Positions 16,856 through 25,560 of a stretch of 64,000 nucleotides of DNA are shown here, one piece after another. The stretch lies in the NCBI GenBank assembly GCA_964648485.1, contig CAZYOF010000005.1:62001-126000 (forward strand), in the 5' to 3' direction. The position numbers and the translations under genes were made by a program. Numbering within the stretch: the first letter of the stretch is position 1; the number at the start of each line of letters is the position of its first letter. A model generated the notes under the pieces. It saw nothing but the letters and a program-made list of their open reading frames with translations, was not told where the DNA came from and did not search any database. The DNA comes from DAIOEK01 sp964648485. GTDB lineage: Bacteria > Chloroflexota > Anaerolineae > Anaerolineales > Anaerolineaceae.

Positions 16856-17490
16856 CCGAAACGTTCCTCTTTCCAGACATCTGCGTTGTTATGATAACCG
16901 GCCAATTCCCAGAAACCGCGCCGGTCATTTTTCATGAATTCCAATCCACGCAACCATTTGGCACCTTTCCAGAAATAGGGAACATTTTCGTCATTTTCAC
17001 CAATTCGGGCGCCAACTACCCCGCGTAAAGGATATCCATGATCGGGAGTGATCGGTTCTCCATTAAAGTGGGTGGCAAGAAGAAAGTTGTCCGCCAGAAC
17101 AACTTCAAGCGGTAAGTTAGTGGTGAAACCATACTCAGCGTGCTGCATTACATAAAGCGCTTCGGGTTTAGGCTTAATCAAACCCTGTTCAACTAATGTG
17201 CACACTGACACACCCTCCCAAACTGTATTGAATTTACTCCAGCGGGTGACACAATGGATATCCATATTTAGTTCTGTGCGGGGGAGTTGATTAAATTCAT
17301 GCCAGGTCCAACTAAGCGCAGATTCTACTTCACCCCAAACCCGAAAATCCCATGCCGCAGGGTTGAAAGGTGGAACAGGTCCATAGTGCAGGACAGGAAA
17401 TTTTTGTGTGAGTGACTGTCCGGGTGGTAACCGGTTTTCTGTCCGCATCTGATCTTCTTCTTTTTTTCTGCCAAGAATACCATCAAACAT
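16852..17490 (-). CDS. Cytoplasmic sulfite-oxidase-family molybdopterin oxidoreductase
   Basis: The protein has 212 residues, about the catalytic core of the family without the dimerisation domain. The Mo-ligating cysteine is in the motif MDIHCVTRWSKFNTVWEGV at about 85-103. Further conserved parts are TTNLPLEVVLADNFLLATHFNGEPI and PDHGYPLRGVVGARIGE. It lacks the twin-arginine signal of YedY/MsrP, so it should act in the cytoplasm. The electron donor or acceptor is unknown. The end overlaps the convergent LysM gene by 4 bases. Confidence 0.88.
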   Translation of the reverse strand: MFDGILGRKKEEDQMRTENRLPPGQSLTQKFPVLHYGPVPPFNPAAWDFRVWGEVESALSWTWHEFNQLPRTELNMDIHCVTRWSKFNTVWEGVSVCTLVEQGLIKPKPEALYVMQHAEYGFTTNLPLEVVLADNFLLATHFNGEPITPDHGYPLRGVVGARIGENDENVPYFWKGAKWLRGLEFMKNDRRGFWELAGYHNNADVWKEERFG

Positions 17491-17603
17491 AGTTGGGCCT
17501 CCATTTGAAATTATAACAATACCTGATTATTTACGGGGTGTGTTTATATATAGATATGAGTCAAAATGATATACTTTGGAAAATTCTTCCAGGATGATTT
17601 ATT

Positions 17604-18518
17604 TTGACCGAGCGAATTAAAGCAATCTTACAGGCACTACTGGTTACTTTCATCTGGGCAACATCCTGGGTCCTGATTAAGTTTGGGCTTGAGGATGTAC
17701 CTGCATTATTGTTCGCAGGTCTTCGTTATGGAATTGGCGCGATTTGTTTGATAGTCATTCTTGCTTTTTCACCACAACGCAAATTGATCCGTCATATGGA
17801 AGGGCATGTCTGGATAAAAGTGATCCTGATTGGATTGTTCTATTATGCTGCGATGCAGGGAGCGCAATTTTTGGGGTTGCGAGATTTACCGGCGACCAGT
17901 GTTAATCTGATCATGGGGTTGTCGACCATTATCATAGCTTTATTGGGCACTCTGTTTTTAAAGGAACCATTAAGCTGGTTGCAGTGGATGGGGGTTCTTC
18001 TCACGCCGGCGGGAGCATATCTGTACTTTTTCCCGGTAAGTTTCAGCGGAGGGCAGACGACCAGCATTATTATTGTCGCTATAGGAACTTTTCTGGGCGC
18101 GATTGGTTCGCTCATCGCACGAGACATCAATCGATCCGCATATATTCCACCTCTTACCCTCACTACTATCAGTTTGACGATTGGCAGTTTACTGATGTTT
18201 ATTGGAGGTCTATTGACGGAAGGTTTTCCGCCTATTTCCCTCACCTCATGGGGATTTATCCTCTGGATGGCAGTGATAAACACTGCTTTTGCGTTTACCC
18301 TGTGGAATAAAACCATGCAGGTACTACGGGCAACAGAAAACGCAGCGATTGCTAACACGTTGATGGTTCAGGTACCCCTGCTGGCTTATCTGTTTTTGAG
18401 GGAACGAATCACACCAAGACAAATCATGGGTTTGGGATTGGTGGTGGTTGGGGTGGTGATGGTACAGGTATTTCGTAGAAGGTTTCAGGCGGTTAAGGAT
18501 ATAGTTCCGGATTCTTAA
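17604..18518 (+). CDS. EamA/DMT family transporter
   Basis: The protein has 304 residues with ten membrane helices in two tandem EamA repeats (about 8-145 and 155-290). The repeat hallmarks are visible: FIWATSWVLIKFGL at the first helix and a glutamate-containing LFLKEPLSWLQWMGVLL, mirrored by YLFLRERITPRQIMGLGLVVVG. The family exports metabolites such as amino acids or purines; the substrate is unknown. The start is TTG with AGGATG upstream. Its last 26 bases overlap the convergent NTPase gene. Confidence 0.88.
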   Translation: MTERIKAILQALLVTFIWATSWVLIKFGLEDVPALLFAGLRYGIGAICLIVILAFSPQRKLIRHMEGHVWIKVILIGLFYYAAMQGAQFLGLRDLPATSVNLIMGLSTIIIALLGTLFLKEPLSWLQWMGVLLTPAGAYLYFFPVSFSGGQTTSIIIVAIGTFLGAIGSLIARDINRSAYIPPLTLTTISLTIGSLLMFIGGLLTEGFPPISLTSWGFILWMAVINTAFAFTLWNKTMQVLRATENAAIANTLMVQVPLLAYLFLRERITPRQIMGLGLVVVGVVMVQVFRRRFQAVKDIVPDS

Positions 18519-19023
18519 ATGGAACCAATGCCATGATCACAGCCGGTTCGTAGAGTTTCTGCCGGTCGATAACATTATTGGTAAGAAGTCCGATCGCACC
18601 GTTTTCCTGTTTGGAATTCGTTCGATTAAAAACGATATCATCTGCTTCGCCCAGCTCCTTGCCCTGCCGCACCAGCTCTGCTATTTGGGGAGGGAGATAA
18701 AAAGCAGCGCTACGTCCCATTCCCATCTTTTCTCTGTCTAATGCAACCACCCACGCATAAGCAAGCATTCCATGACGGTCTTCATGGATTCCCCCTTCCA
18801 CTCCCACCCAAAAATCGGCATCTTCAGCCATTTCACGAGCAATCATTGCACGTTTGCGGGCGCCTTGAAGTGTCTCTTCGTCATCCATAGGCTGCGCACT
18901 AACCGGAGAGTCGAACTTCAATCCAATGTGCACAAATTCCTGTTCAGGGAAAATGGATTTGAATCCTTCCAGTACTGCGCGAACCTTAACCGGGTTGGAT
19001 GATGCAATAACCACTTTTTTCAT
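18493..19023 (-). CDS. yjjX: Inosine/xanthosine triphosphatase (YjjX/DUF84 family)
   Basis: The protein has 176 residues, the usual length. The N-terminal ASSNPVKVRAVLEGF loop holds the Asn and Lys that bind the nucleotide, FWVGVEGGI carries the acidic metal-binding part, and ETLQGARKRA is the conserved helix. The enzyme hydrolyses non-canonical purine triphosphates (ITP, XTP) and cleans the nucleotide pool. ATG at 19062 is possible, but ATG 19023 has GGAG seven bases upstream and starts directly at the fold. A second house-cleaning NTPase, RdgB, is encoded at 54205. Confidence 0.88.
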   Translation of the reverse strand: MKKVVIASSNPVKVRAVLEGFKSIFPEQEFVHIGLKFDSPVSAQPMDDEETLQGARKRAMIAREMAEDADFWVGVEGGIHEDRHGMLAYAWVVALDREKMGMGRSAAFYLPPQIAELVRQGKELGEADDIVFNRTNSKQENGAIGLLTNNVIDRQKLYEPAVIMALVPFKNPELYP

Positions 19024-19110
19024 GGATGTCTCCAATGGTATATTTTTGTTAGCTTCAATCATACCAGAAGGTTATCTTTCAAATTCATCCTTGTATGACA
19101 ATTTAAGCAG

Positions 19111-19143
19111 GCAATCAGCAGACAAAAATGCTCTGCTGATTGC
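19111..19143. repeat. 12-bp perfect hairpin without T-run
   Basis: GCAATCAGCAGA (19111-19122) and TCTGCTGATTGC (19132-19143) are exact reverse complements around a 9-base loop. It lies 88 bases upstream of the YjjX start. No T-tract on either side, so a leader structure or operator is as likely as a terminator. Confidence 0.5.
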
Positions 19144-19172
19144 TATTAACACCGATCGGTGGTTGTTTTCTG

Positions 19173-19199
19173 TCGGCTGCCTAGTTAACAGGCGGCCGA
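19173..19199. terminator. GC-rich hairpin downstream of the small membrane gene
   Basis: TCGGCTGCC (19173-19181) pairs with GGCGGCCGA (19191-19199), with one T-G wobble, 14 bases after the stop of the 75-residue gene. A T-run is lacking, so it may be a weak terminator or stabilise the 3-prime end. Confidence 0.4.
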
Positions 19200-19212
19200 T
19201 GTAGGAATAAGT

Positions 19213-19440
19213 TTAGAAGATGCTGCGTACCAGTAAGAGGACCCCTAAAAGAAACATCGGAACACCAACAATTAATCCGATGACTGTCAGGCTTACAATG
19301 ACTCCCACGATCATGAATACCAGACCAAGGATCACACCGACCAACCTTCCGGTTAATTCGATCACCCAGCAAACCAGGCGCCAGATTAACCAGAAAGGAT
19401 AGAGTAGCCAGGGAACGGAGTTCTTTTTTCTATCTGCCAT
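19213..19440 (-). CDS. Small two-helix membrane protein
   Basis: The protein has 75 residues: a short basic head (MADRKKNS), an amphipathic WLLYPFWLIWRLVCWVIEL segment and two long hydrophobic helices full of Val, Ile and Gly. AGGAGAG at 19447-19453 sits six bases before the ATG at 19440; an ATG at 19446 touches the ribosome site and is unlikely. No family recognised. It is followed by a GC-rich hairpin. Confidence 0.6.
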   Translation of the reverse strand: MADRKKNSVPWLLYPFWLIWRLVCWVIELTGRLVGVILGLVFMIVGVIVSLTVIGLIVGVPMFLLGVLLLVRSIF

Positions 19441-19493
19441 TATCATCTCTCCTTTCTATGCAATATACGATGATAGAGATAATAAGTTGCAGA

Positions 19494-20534
19494 TCACAAA
19501 AACATAGCTGCAAGGCTGGAGAGGTATGGAGGACGTGCAATACCCTTTTCTGTTATGATGGCTGTGATGTATTTTGCGGGAGTGATATCAAATGCAGGAT
19601 TAAAGGCATGCGCACCTGATGGGGCTATTGGTAATCCTTCAATTTGGGTAATCTCTTCTTCTGCTCTCACTTCCACAGGGATGTGATCGCCGTCAGGTAG
19701 ATTTCTGTCAATTGTGCTGGTGGGACCTACCACATAAAATGGCACACCCATCTCATATGCTGCTAATGCCAGTTGGAAGGTGCCAATTTTATTGGCTGTG
19801 TCTCCATTGGCAGCAACGCGGTCGCATCCAACTACGCAAAGATCAACCCCTCGTGTATGCATGATATGTGCTGCAGCGCCATCCGCAATTATCTGATGAG
19901 AAATGCCCAGCTGGAGTAATTCCCATGAAGTCAGGCGGGCACCCTGCAAGCGTGGTCGGGTTTCATCCACGTAAACAAAAACATTCTTCCCCTTCTCATG
20001 TGCTGTCCTGATTACACCCAATGCTGTGCCAATACCTGTAGTTGCCAGTGCTCCTGTGTTGCAATGATGGATGAATCTGGCATTTTGTGGAACCAATGTG
20101 TTTCCATGTTCCCCCATTATACGGTTTGCTTCACGGTCTTCAGATTCGATTGCAATAGCTTCATCTTCTACCAGGCTGGCAATTTCTTCAGCAGGAAGAA
20201 TATCATTGTTGAGAATCCGAGCCATAATCCGATCGACCGCCCATGCAAGATTGACTGCGGTTGGACGTGCATTTTTCAGGGTGATGGCTGCTTTCTGTAA
20301 TTCCTGATTTATATTTCGAGGGTCACGCTCCAGAGCCTGTTGAGCTGCTAATGCCATTCCATATCCAGCAGCGGCGCCGATAGCCGGTGCCCCACGCACA
20401 ACCATCCTGGTAATTCCTTCTGCCACATCTTCCACCCGGGTGTACTGGATATATTCCACTTTAGCGGGTAGGAGGCGTTGATCGATCATTGTTAATTTAT
20501 GATCCTGCCATTTCAATGTAAAGTAATCGCTCAT
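19494..20534 (-). CDS. mtnA: S-methyl-5-thioribose-1-phosphate isomerase
   Basis: The protein has 346 residues, full length for MtnA. Conserved parts include RGAPAIGAAAGYGMAL (about 49-64), HHCNTGALAT with the catalytic Cys at about 157-166, VDETRPRLQGARLTSWEL, GCDRVAANGDTANKIGT with the catalytic Asp (about 234-250), and VEVRAEEEI. It converts methylthioribose-1-phosphate to the ribulose form in methionine salvage. eIF2B-like paralogues exist, but the Cys and Asp are both present. It overlaps the GT39 gene by ATGA. No other salvage genes are nearby. Confidence 0.93.
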   Translation of the reverse strand: MSDYFTLKWQDHKLTMIDQRLLPAKVEYIQYTRVEDVAEGITRMVVRGAPAIGAAAGYGMALAAQQALERDPRNINQELQKAAITLKNARPTAVNLAWAVDRIMARILNNDILPAEEIASLVEDEAIAIESEDREANRIMGEHGNTLVPQNARFIHHCNTGALATTGIGTALGVIRTAHEKGKNVFVYVDETRPRLQGARLTSWELLQLGISHQIIADGAAAHIMHTRGVDLCVVGCDRVAANGDTANKIGTFQLALAAYEMGVPFYVVGPTSTIDRNLPDGDHIPVEVRAEEEITQIEGLPIAPSGAHAFNPAFDITPAKYITAIITEKGIARPPYLSSLAAMFL

Positions 20535-22054
20535 GGCAATCCTCCTGATGAGGGTACACGATAGATTTGAACATGTTTGTAGGTATGAATTAAATCTGCT
20601 TGCGAAGCATCCACGATACCATCCACTTTATTTCTTTCTAAAACAGAATCGATCGTCTGATCATATTTTGTCGCTACCATTACTATTGCATCTGTAAAAG
20701 GAACGGGCTTAGCAGTATTGTAAAACCAACGTTCGTAATCTCCCATCAAACTATAGTAGAACTTGACCTGTGTGTTGAAAGGGACAACTCCCATAACCTG
20801 CTCACCATCAACAAGATTTTGTGCAAGGTATATAGCTGTTTCCTCCTCCACTCCGGTTGCTCTGACATCTTTAAATTTTGCACCCTGAATTGCCACACCA
20901 ATTTCAAGCAAGGGGTATGCTGCCAGTGTTGTCAGAATCAGAATATATGCCAGGTTGCCTTTTCCTACCAATAACTGGATCAATGCCGACCATCCCCCTG
21001 CTGAAATTACATAGAACCATGCAAGTGCAAAAGCCCAGATACGTGTGTATGGAGCGACACGATGCATAACCAAAATGAGCCCGAATCCGATCAGACTTGC
21101 TACAGCAAGGTGGATGCGGTTACGGGCGACCAATTTATGCAAGAAGATGGAAGCAAAGAAACCGATTAGAGTAATTATCGTGAAAAATGCCGAAGAGTTA
21201 TCATTCCACTCTTCCCAGGTACGCAGCAACCGAACCCTGAGATTAATTGTAAATTCATGCCAGGGTTGTGATACCACCTCTCCATTAGAGATGATTGATT
21301 TGAGACCGGTTCCCCAGATTATGACGGGGGAATAAAGAATACCCGTACCGATAATCACTGCTACAGCGCTGATAAAAACAGGGATTAGCGTTCTCTTCCA
21401 CTGAGGATTTTTACGATTTTCAATCAGGATTTCAAAAAATACCCAGAGGTAAATCGCTGAAAGGGGGTAAATCATGATGGGGATGGTGTAAGCACCGAGT
21501 ATCCCTGCGAGGGAGAAAGTGATCCAGCCAAACAGATTGAACTGGCGAATCAATCCATGCCCCAGCCAGAGCATAATCAATGTTAATAAGGTAAGGAGCG
21601 AATATCCCCGCGCCTGCGCAGAGTATGAAAGGAAATTGGGGCTGGCGGCGACAAATGTTGCTGCCAGCAATCCGGCTGCCGGGTTGTACCACTTTCGTCC
21701 AACCAGATAAGTGAAAGGAATCATCAACACCCCCGCCAGGAATGCTGGAAGACGGATTGTCCAGACGGAAGCTCCGAACAGGCTGGTGGATGCGCTTGCC
21801 AATAGGGTGTGGAAAATATGATTGTTGGGATGCGAATAATCAGTAATCATACCCAACAAAGGGAGGCGGATAAAGGCTAGCCAGGTATAGGCTTCATCAT
21901 TCCCGGCTGGCTGATGCATATAGAGAATTCGAAAATAAATTCCTGTAACCAGTACCAGAATATGACAAATATTCCACCATTTTTCAGATTTTTGTGGAAG
22001 AAGTTCTTGCCAAAAAGAAGTCTCAGTCGTTTTGTTTTTATTCATGTTTACCAT
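20531..22054 (-). CDS. GT39-type membrane glycosyltransferase
   Basis: The protein has 507 residues with about eleven membrane helices. The first exported loop carries the catalytic acidic residues in GNDEAYTWLAF (about 53-63) and DYSHPNNHIFHTLLAS, typical of the PMT_2/ArnT group that uses polyprenyl-phosphate sugars. The C-terminal 100 residues are an exported soluble part. The target is likely a lipid or surface polymer. Overlaps with the M24 peptidase gene upstream (7 bases) and mtnA downstream (4 bases) suggest one transcript, although the functions look unrelated. Confidence 0.85.
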   Translation of the reverse strand: MVNMNKNKTTETSFWQELLPQKSEKWWNICHILVLVTGIYFRILYMHQPAGNDEAYTWLAFIRLPLLGMITDYSHPNNHIFHTLLASASTSLFGASVWTIRLPAFLAGVLMIPFTYLVGRKWYNPAAGLLAATFVAASPNFLSYSAQARGYSLLTLLTLIMLWLGHGLIRQFNLFGWITFSLAGILGAYTIPIMIYPLSAIYLWVFFEILIENRKNPQWKRTLIPVFISAVAVIIGTGILYSPVIIWGTGLKSIISNGEVVSQPWHEFTINLRVRLLRTWEEWNDNSSAFFTIITLIGFFASIFLHKLVARNRIHLAVASLIGFGLILVMHRVAPYTRIWAFALAWFYVISAGGWSALIQLLVGKGNLAYILILTTLAAYPLLEIGVAIQGAKFKDVRATGVEEETAIYLAQNLVDGEQVMGVVPFNTQVKFYYSLMGDYERWFYNTAKPVPFTDAIVMVATKYDQTIDSVLERNKVDGIVDASQADLIHTYKHVQIYRVPSSGGLP

Positions 22055-23217
22055 CGTTCCGCAGGTGTTGAAAGCCAGATAGGGTCACCATCGGTGACAG
22101 CCAGGTTATCTTCAATTCGGATTCCACCAAAGCCGGGGATATAAATGCCAGGCTCAACACTGGTTACCATCCCACTTTCAAGTAATTCAGTTCCCCCCGG
22201 ATTCAATCTTGGAAAACTTTCGTGGTATCGGCAGCCAATACCGTGTCCGGTACCATGCTTAAAATACTCACCAAAACCGGCAGATTGCAGGCTTGTCCGG
22301 GCTGCTCTGTCAGGATCTCCCCATGGTTTACCGGTACGTAAGGCTTTTGCGGCAAGTTGTTGGGCGTCATATACAGCGTTGTATGCCTGAATCTGGGCAA
22401 TATTGGGTTTTCCAATACAATATGTTCGGGTAAGGTCAGACCAGTATCCATCCACGCACACACCCAGTTCAATCATCACCAGATCTCCGGTCTCCATTTT
22501 GCGGGTGGATGAGGGTGTCAGCATCGACTGACGATAACTTCCATCTGGACCAGAAGTAACCTGGGCAAATGCCTGAACCAACCTTGCGCCTTTCCAACCT
22601 GTACCGTGCTGACGGATTTCATTTTCAACCAGAGCAGCAGCTTCAACTTCGGACATACCGGGGTGAAGTGAGTCTTGTAAGGCGGAAAGTCCAAAATTTG
22701 CAACCTCGCAGGCTTTCTGCATAGCTCCAATTTCCGCTTCATCTTTAATCGCCCTGACTTGTTCAATTAATGGAATGGTGTTAATTAACTTCGCCAAAGG
22801 AAATTCTGTCTTCAAGAGATCTATCCAGGTGGAGCCTGGCAGGAGCATCTCTGCTGAATTAAATGCAGGTGCTGCAATGGTGATATCCATTTCAATACCG
22901 ATACGGTGGGGGTTGATATTGTGTAGTTCGCGAAGCCCGGTCAGCCATTCTGTATAAGATTCTGTGATTGATTTATCACCCAAATGCCCGGTGGGAAAGG
23001 AATCAATTTGTATTTTTCTACTGGGAAGACATATCGTTTCAAATTCTGGTTGAAGCAAGGCTATGAATCTATCCGGCATATATGCGGCGATAGATAATCC
23101 CAATATCGGGTAAGAGCCTGTCAGGTAAACAATGTTCTCAGGTAAGCGGCAGAAGATCACATCCATTTGATCTTTGTTCATCCAAGAGTTAAGCCGTTTT
23201 ATGTGATCGAATAGCAA
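22048..23217 (-). CDS. M24 family metallopeptidase (Xaa-Pro aminopeptidase-like)
   Basis: The protein has 389 residues: a creatinase-type N-domain (about 1-145) and a pita-bread catalytic domain. Metal ligands are visible in LGVCVDGYWSDLTRTY (two Asp), GTGHGIG (His), PGIYIPGFGGIRIED (Glu) and the Glu of SVEPGIY. It should remove N-terminal residues before proline. The start is TTG at 23217, with GGAGG at 23225-23229 on the opposite strand; the N-domain needs this start. The ribosome site overlaps the apparent start region of the divergent MFS gene. Confidence 0.9.
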   Translation of the reverse strand: MLFDHIKRLNSWMNKDQMDVIFCRLPENIVYLTGSYPILGLSIAAYMPDRFIALLQPEFETICLPSRKIQIDSFPTGHLGDKSITESYTEWLTGLRELHNINPHRIGIEMDITIAAPAFNSAEMLLPGSTWIDLLKTEFPLAKLINTIPLIEQVRAIKDEAEIGAMQKACEVANFGLSALQDSLHPGMSEVEAAALVENEIRQHGTGWKGARLVQAFAQVTSGPDGSYRQSMLTPSSTRKMETGDLVMIELGVCVDGYWSDLTRTYCIGKPNIAQIQAYNAVYDAQQLAAKALRTGKPWGDPDRAARTSLQSAGFGEYFKHGTGHGIGCRYHESFPRLNPGGTELLESGMVTSVEPGIYIPGFGGIRIEDNLAVTDGDPIWLSTPAERW

Positions 23218-23286
23218 GATATGACCTCCAGAAAATATATGATATTATACAACGCACAACTTGATTACTTCGATGGTGCCGATTTT

Positions 23287-24738
23287 ATGAATCCCGTAGA
23301 TACTACAATAGATTATTCAAAAAAGTGGACTGTTATGGCTGCGGTTGCGACTGGTATTTTCCTCGCGACCATTGATGGCAGTATAGTTAATATCGCTCTT
23401 CCTACTTTACAAACCGATTTACAAGCAACTTTCAGTACTGTTCAGTGGGTTGTTCTAGGGTATCTGTTAACAATAGCTGTTCTATTGCTCAGTATTGGGC
23501 GATGGGCAGATATGGTTGGGAAAAAACGGATTTATACTGCCGGATATCTGGTTTTCATGGCGGGTTCATTGGCGTGTGGCCTTTCCACAACTATCGGGAT
23601 CTTAATTTCAGCCAGAGTATTTCAGTCGATAGGTGGGGCTATGATGATGGCATTGGGTACTGCTATTATTACCGAGAATTTTCCGCCCGAAGAAAGGGGA
23701 AAAGCACTGGGCATCAGCGGATTAATGGTATCACTGGGAATCATTGCGGGTCCGATCCTGGGTGGTGTGATATTAGGGGCACTTTCGTGGCATTGGATTT
23801 TCTTTGTAAACCTTCCGATTGGAATTATTGGAACCCTGCTAGTAATGAAATATGTACCAAATATCGTGCCGAGAATAAAACAGGAATTTGATTTTCTTGG
23901 AGCCGGGTTACTTCTTATTTCTTTGACTTGCTTTTTGCTTGGATTGACTATCGGGGAGGTTCGTGGTTTTGGCGATATTCTTGTTCTAGGGATGCTTGCC
24001 GGATTCATCCTCTTCTTGATTCTGTTCATCATTACAGAATCGCGAGTTAAACAGCCTATGATCGATCTGGATTTATTTCGTAATGGATTATTCAGTGTGA
24101 ATCTGATCACAGGTTTTATAACATTCATCGGCACTGCGGGTACTATTTTATTAATGCCGTTTTATCTGGAGAATGTTCGTGGTTATCCACCGCAAACCAT
24201 TGGATTTATGCTGGCTGTTGTACCTGCCACTGTAGGGATTATTGCTCCTATCTCTGGTATGCTCTCTGACAAAGTTGGAACCCGTCCGCTTACAGTGATT
24301 GGGTTAGCAATGATGGTGATAGGATTCTTGAGCGTCAGTACGCTTAAGGTTGATACTACTATCGGAGGTTACATCCTCAGATTTATCCCCATGGGCTTTG
24401 GGATCGGTTTCTTTCAATCTCCCAATAACAACGCCATTATGAGTTCTGCTCCCCGTAATCGATTAGGCGTCGCTTCAGGATTGCAAGCTCTAACACGTAC
24501 GTTGGGTCAAACAACAGGTATCGCTATTCTTGGAGCCATCTGGTCAGGCTTGATTGTGGATGTGTCTGGGGGCATGCATTATGCAGATGCATCCATGGCG
24601 TCGCCAGAATTTCAAGTGATTGCGCTTCAAAGAACTCTTCTTATTGTCACCGGTGCGATTTTTTTCGGTTTCCTACTCAGTTTATATGCCTGGTGGGCAG
24701 AGCGCGGGGTAAAGGATATTGTTGATATCTCCCAATAA
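23287..24738 (+). CDS. MFS transporter, DHA2 (14-helix) drug-pump type
   Basis: The protein has 483 residues and fourteen membrane helices. Motif C-type LDGSIVNIALPT is present as ATIDGSIVNIALPTLQ, and GRWADMVGKKRIY is the loop 2-3 motif. It resembles EmrB/QacA exporters, which expel lipophilic drugs with proton exchange. The frame is open from ATG 23221, but that start lies inside the ribosome site and promoter of the divergent peptidase gene, so ATG 23287 (MNPVDTT) is preferred. A -10 like TATTAT lies at 23243-23248. Confidence 0.88.
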   Translation: MNPVDTTIDYSKKWTVMAAVATGIFLATIDGSIVNIALPTLQTDLQATFSTVQWVVLGYLLTIAVLLLSIGRWADMVGKKRIYTAGYLVFMAGSLACGLSTTIGILISARVFQSIGGAMMMALGTAIITENFPPEERGKALGISGLMVSLGIIAGPILGGVILGALSWHWIFFVNLPIGIIGTLLVMKYVPNIVPRIKQEFDFLGAGLLLISLTCFLLGLTIGEVRGFGDILVLGMLAGFILFLILFIITESRVKQPMIDLDLFRNGLFSVNLITGFITFIGTAGTILLMPFYLENVRGYPPQTIGFMLAVVPATVGIIAPISGMLSDKVGTRPLTVIGLAMMVIGFLSVSTLKVDTTIGGYILRFIPMGFGIGFFQSPNNNAIMSSAPRNRLGVASGLQALTRTLGQTTGIAILGAIWSGLIVDVSGGMHYADASMASPEFQVIALQRTLLIVTGAIFFGFLLSLYAWWAERGVKDIVDISQ

Positions 24739-24788
24739 TTCCCTTAGTAATTTTCAAGCGGAAATATTTATCCTGTTGTAAAATAACC

Positions 24789-24799
24789 TGGTCAGACCA
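24789..24799. promoter_or_regulatory. FadR-like operator upstream of the GntR gene
   Basis: The perfect palindrome TGGTCAGACCA lies 19 bases before the regulator start. It matches the core TGGTCnGACCA known for FadR and related GntR regulators of the FadR subfamily. It is the natural candidate for autoregulation of the 24818-30351 operon. Confidence 0.65.
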
Positions 24800-24817
24800 C
24801 TTCTCGAGGAGCGGAAA

Positions 24818-25507
24818 ATGACCAGATCTGAAATTTCTAAACCTGCCTTGCAGGCTGAAAGACAAATTATTCAGGATATCCTCCATGGCAGATTTCCTGC
24901 CGATACCGCCTTACCTCCCGAAAGGGTGCTAGCAGGCATACTGGGGATCACCCGTCCTACTCTGCGTGAGGTATTGCAGCGGATCAGCCGCGCAGGGTGG
25001 ATTGACATCCATCATGGAAAGCCAACCCGCGTAAAAGATATTCTGGTTGAAGGAAACCTGTCTTTGTTGAGTGAAGCAGCTATCTACCAGCCGCCTTCAA
25101 ACGAATTGACCGGATCATTGCTGGAATTGCGTTTACTGCTCGCCCCGAACTATACCAGGGATGCTGTGAACAGAAAAGCAGAAGATGTCATCCTGCTTTC
25201 GCAGTCCTTTTCTGAGCTACTTGATGATGTAGATGAATCTGCTAACGCAGATTGGCATTTTCATCATGGACTAGCAATCCTCTCAGGGAACCCACTTTCA
25301 GGTTTGATTTTGAATAGCCTGGAGAACTTCTGGGTTGCGGCTTTGAAACCTGTTTATGAAAAACCCGAAGAAAGACAAAAGATAAGAACTGCGATCAGAA
25401 TGGTTGGTAAAGCAGCCCGTGCAGAGGAGCCCGATGTGGCGGAAGTCTTGATTAAGCGAGTACTCCAGGAGACTCTAACCAGCTGGTATGAAAAGTTCCC
25501 AAGATAA
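24818..25507 (+). CDS. GntR family regulator, FadR subfamily
   Basis: The protein has 229 residues. The N-terminal winged helix is clear (QDILHGRFPADTALPPERVLAGILGITRPTLREVLQRISRAGWIDIHHGKPTRV). The helical C-domain (about 75-225) fits the FadR/FCD type, which binds acyl-CoA or small acids. It heads a set with an alkyl-DHAP-synthase-like enzyme, GlpD and an FGGY kinase, so it likely senses a lipid or glycerol metabolite. GAGGAG precedes the ATG. A FadR-like palindrome lies at 24789. Confidence 0.9.
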   Translation: MTRSEISKPALQAERQIIQDILHGRFPADTALPPERVLAGILGITRPTLREVLQRISRAGWIDIHHGKPTRVKDILVEGNLSLLSEAAIYQPPSNELTGSLLELRLLLAPNYTRDAVNRKAEDVILLSQSFSELLDDVDESANADWHFHHGLAILSGNPLSGLILNSLENFWVAALKPVYEKPEERQKIRTAIRMVGKAARAEEPDVAEVLIKRVLQETLTSWYEKFPR

Positions 25508-25560
25508 GATGGGATTTTTCCTTATGGATTCTGGGAGATTAGAATATATTGGGAGGGAAT

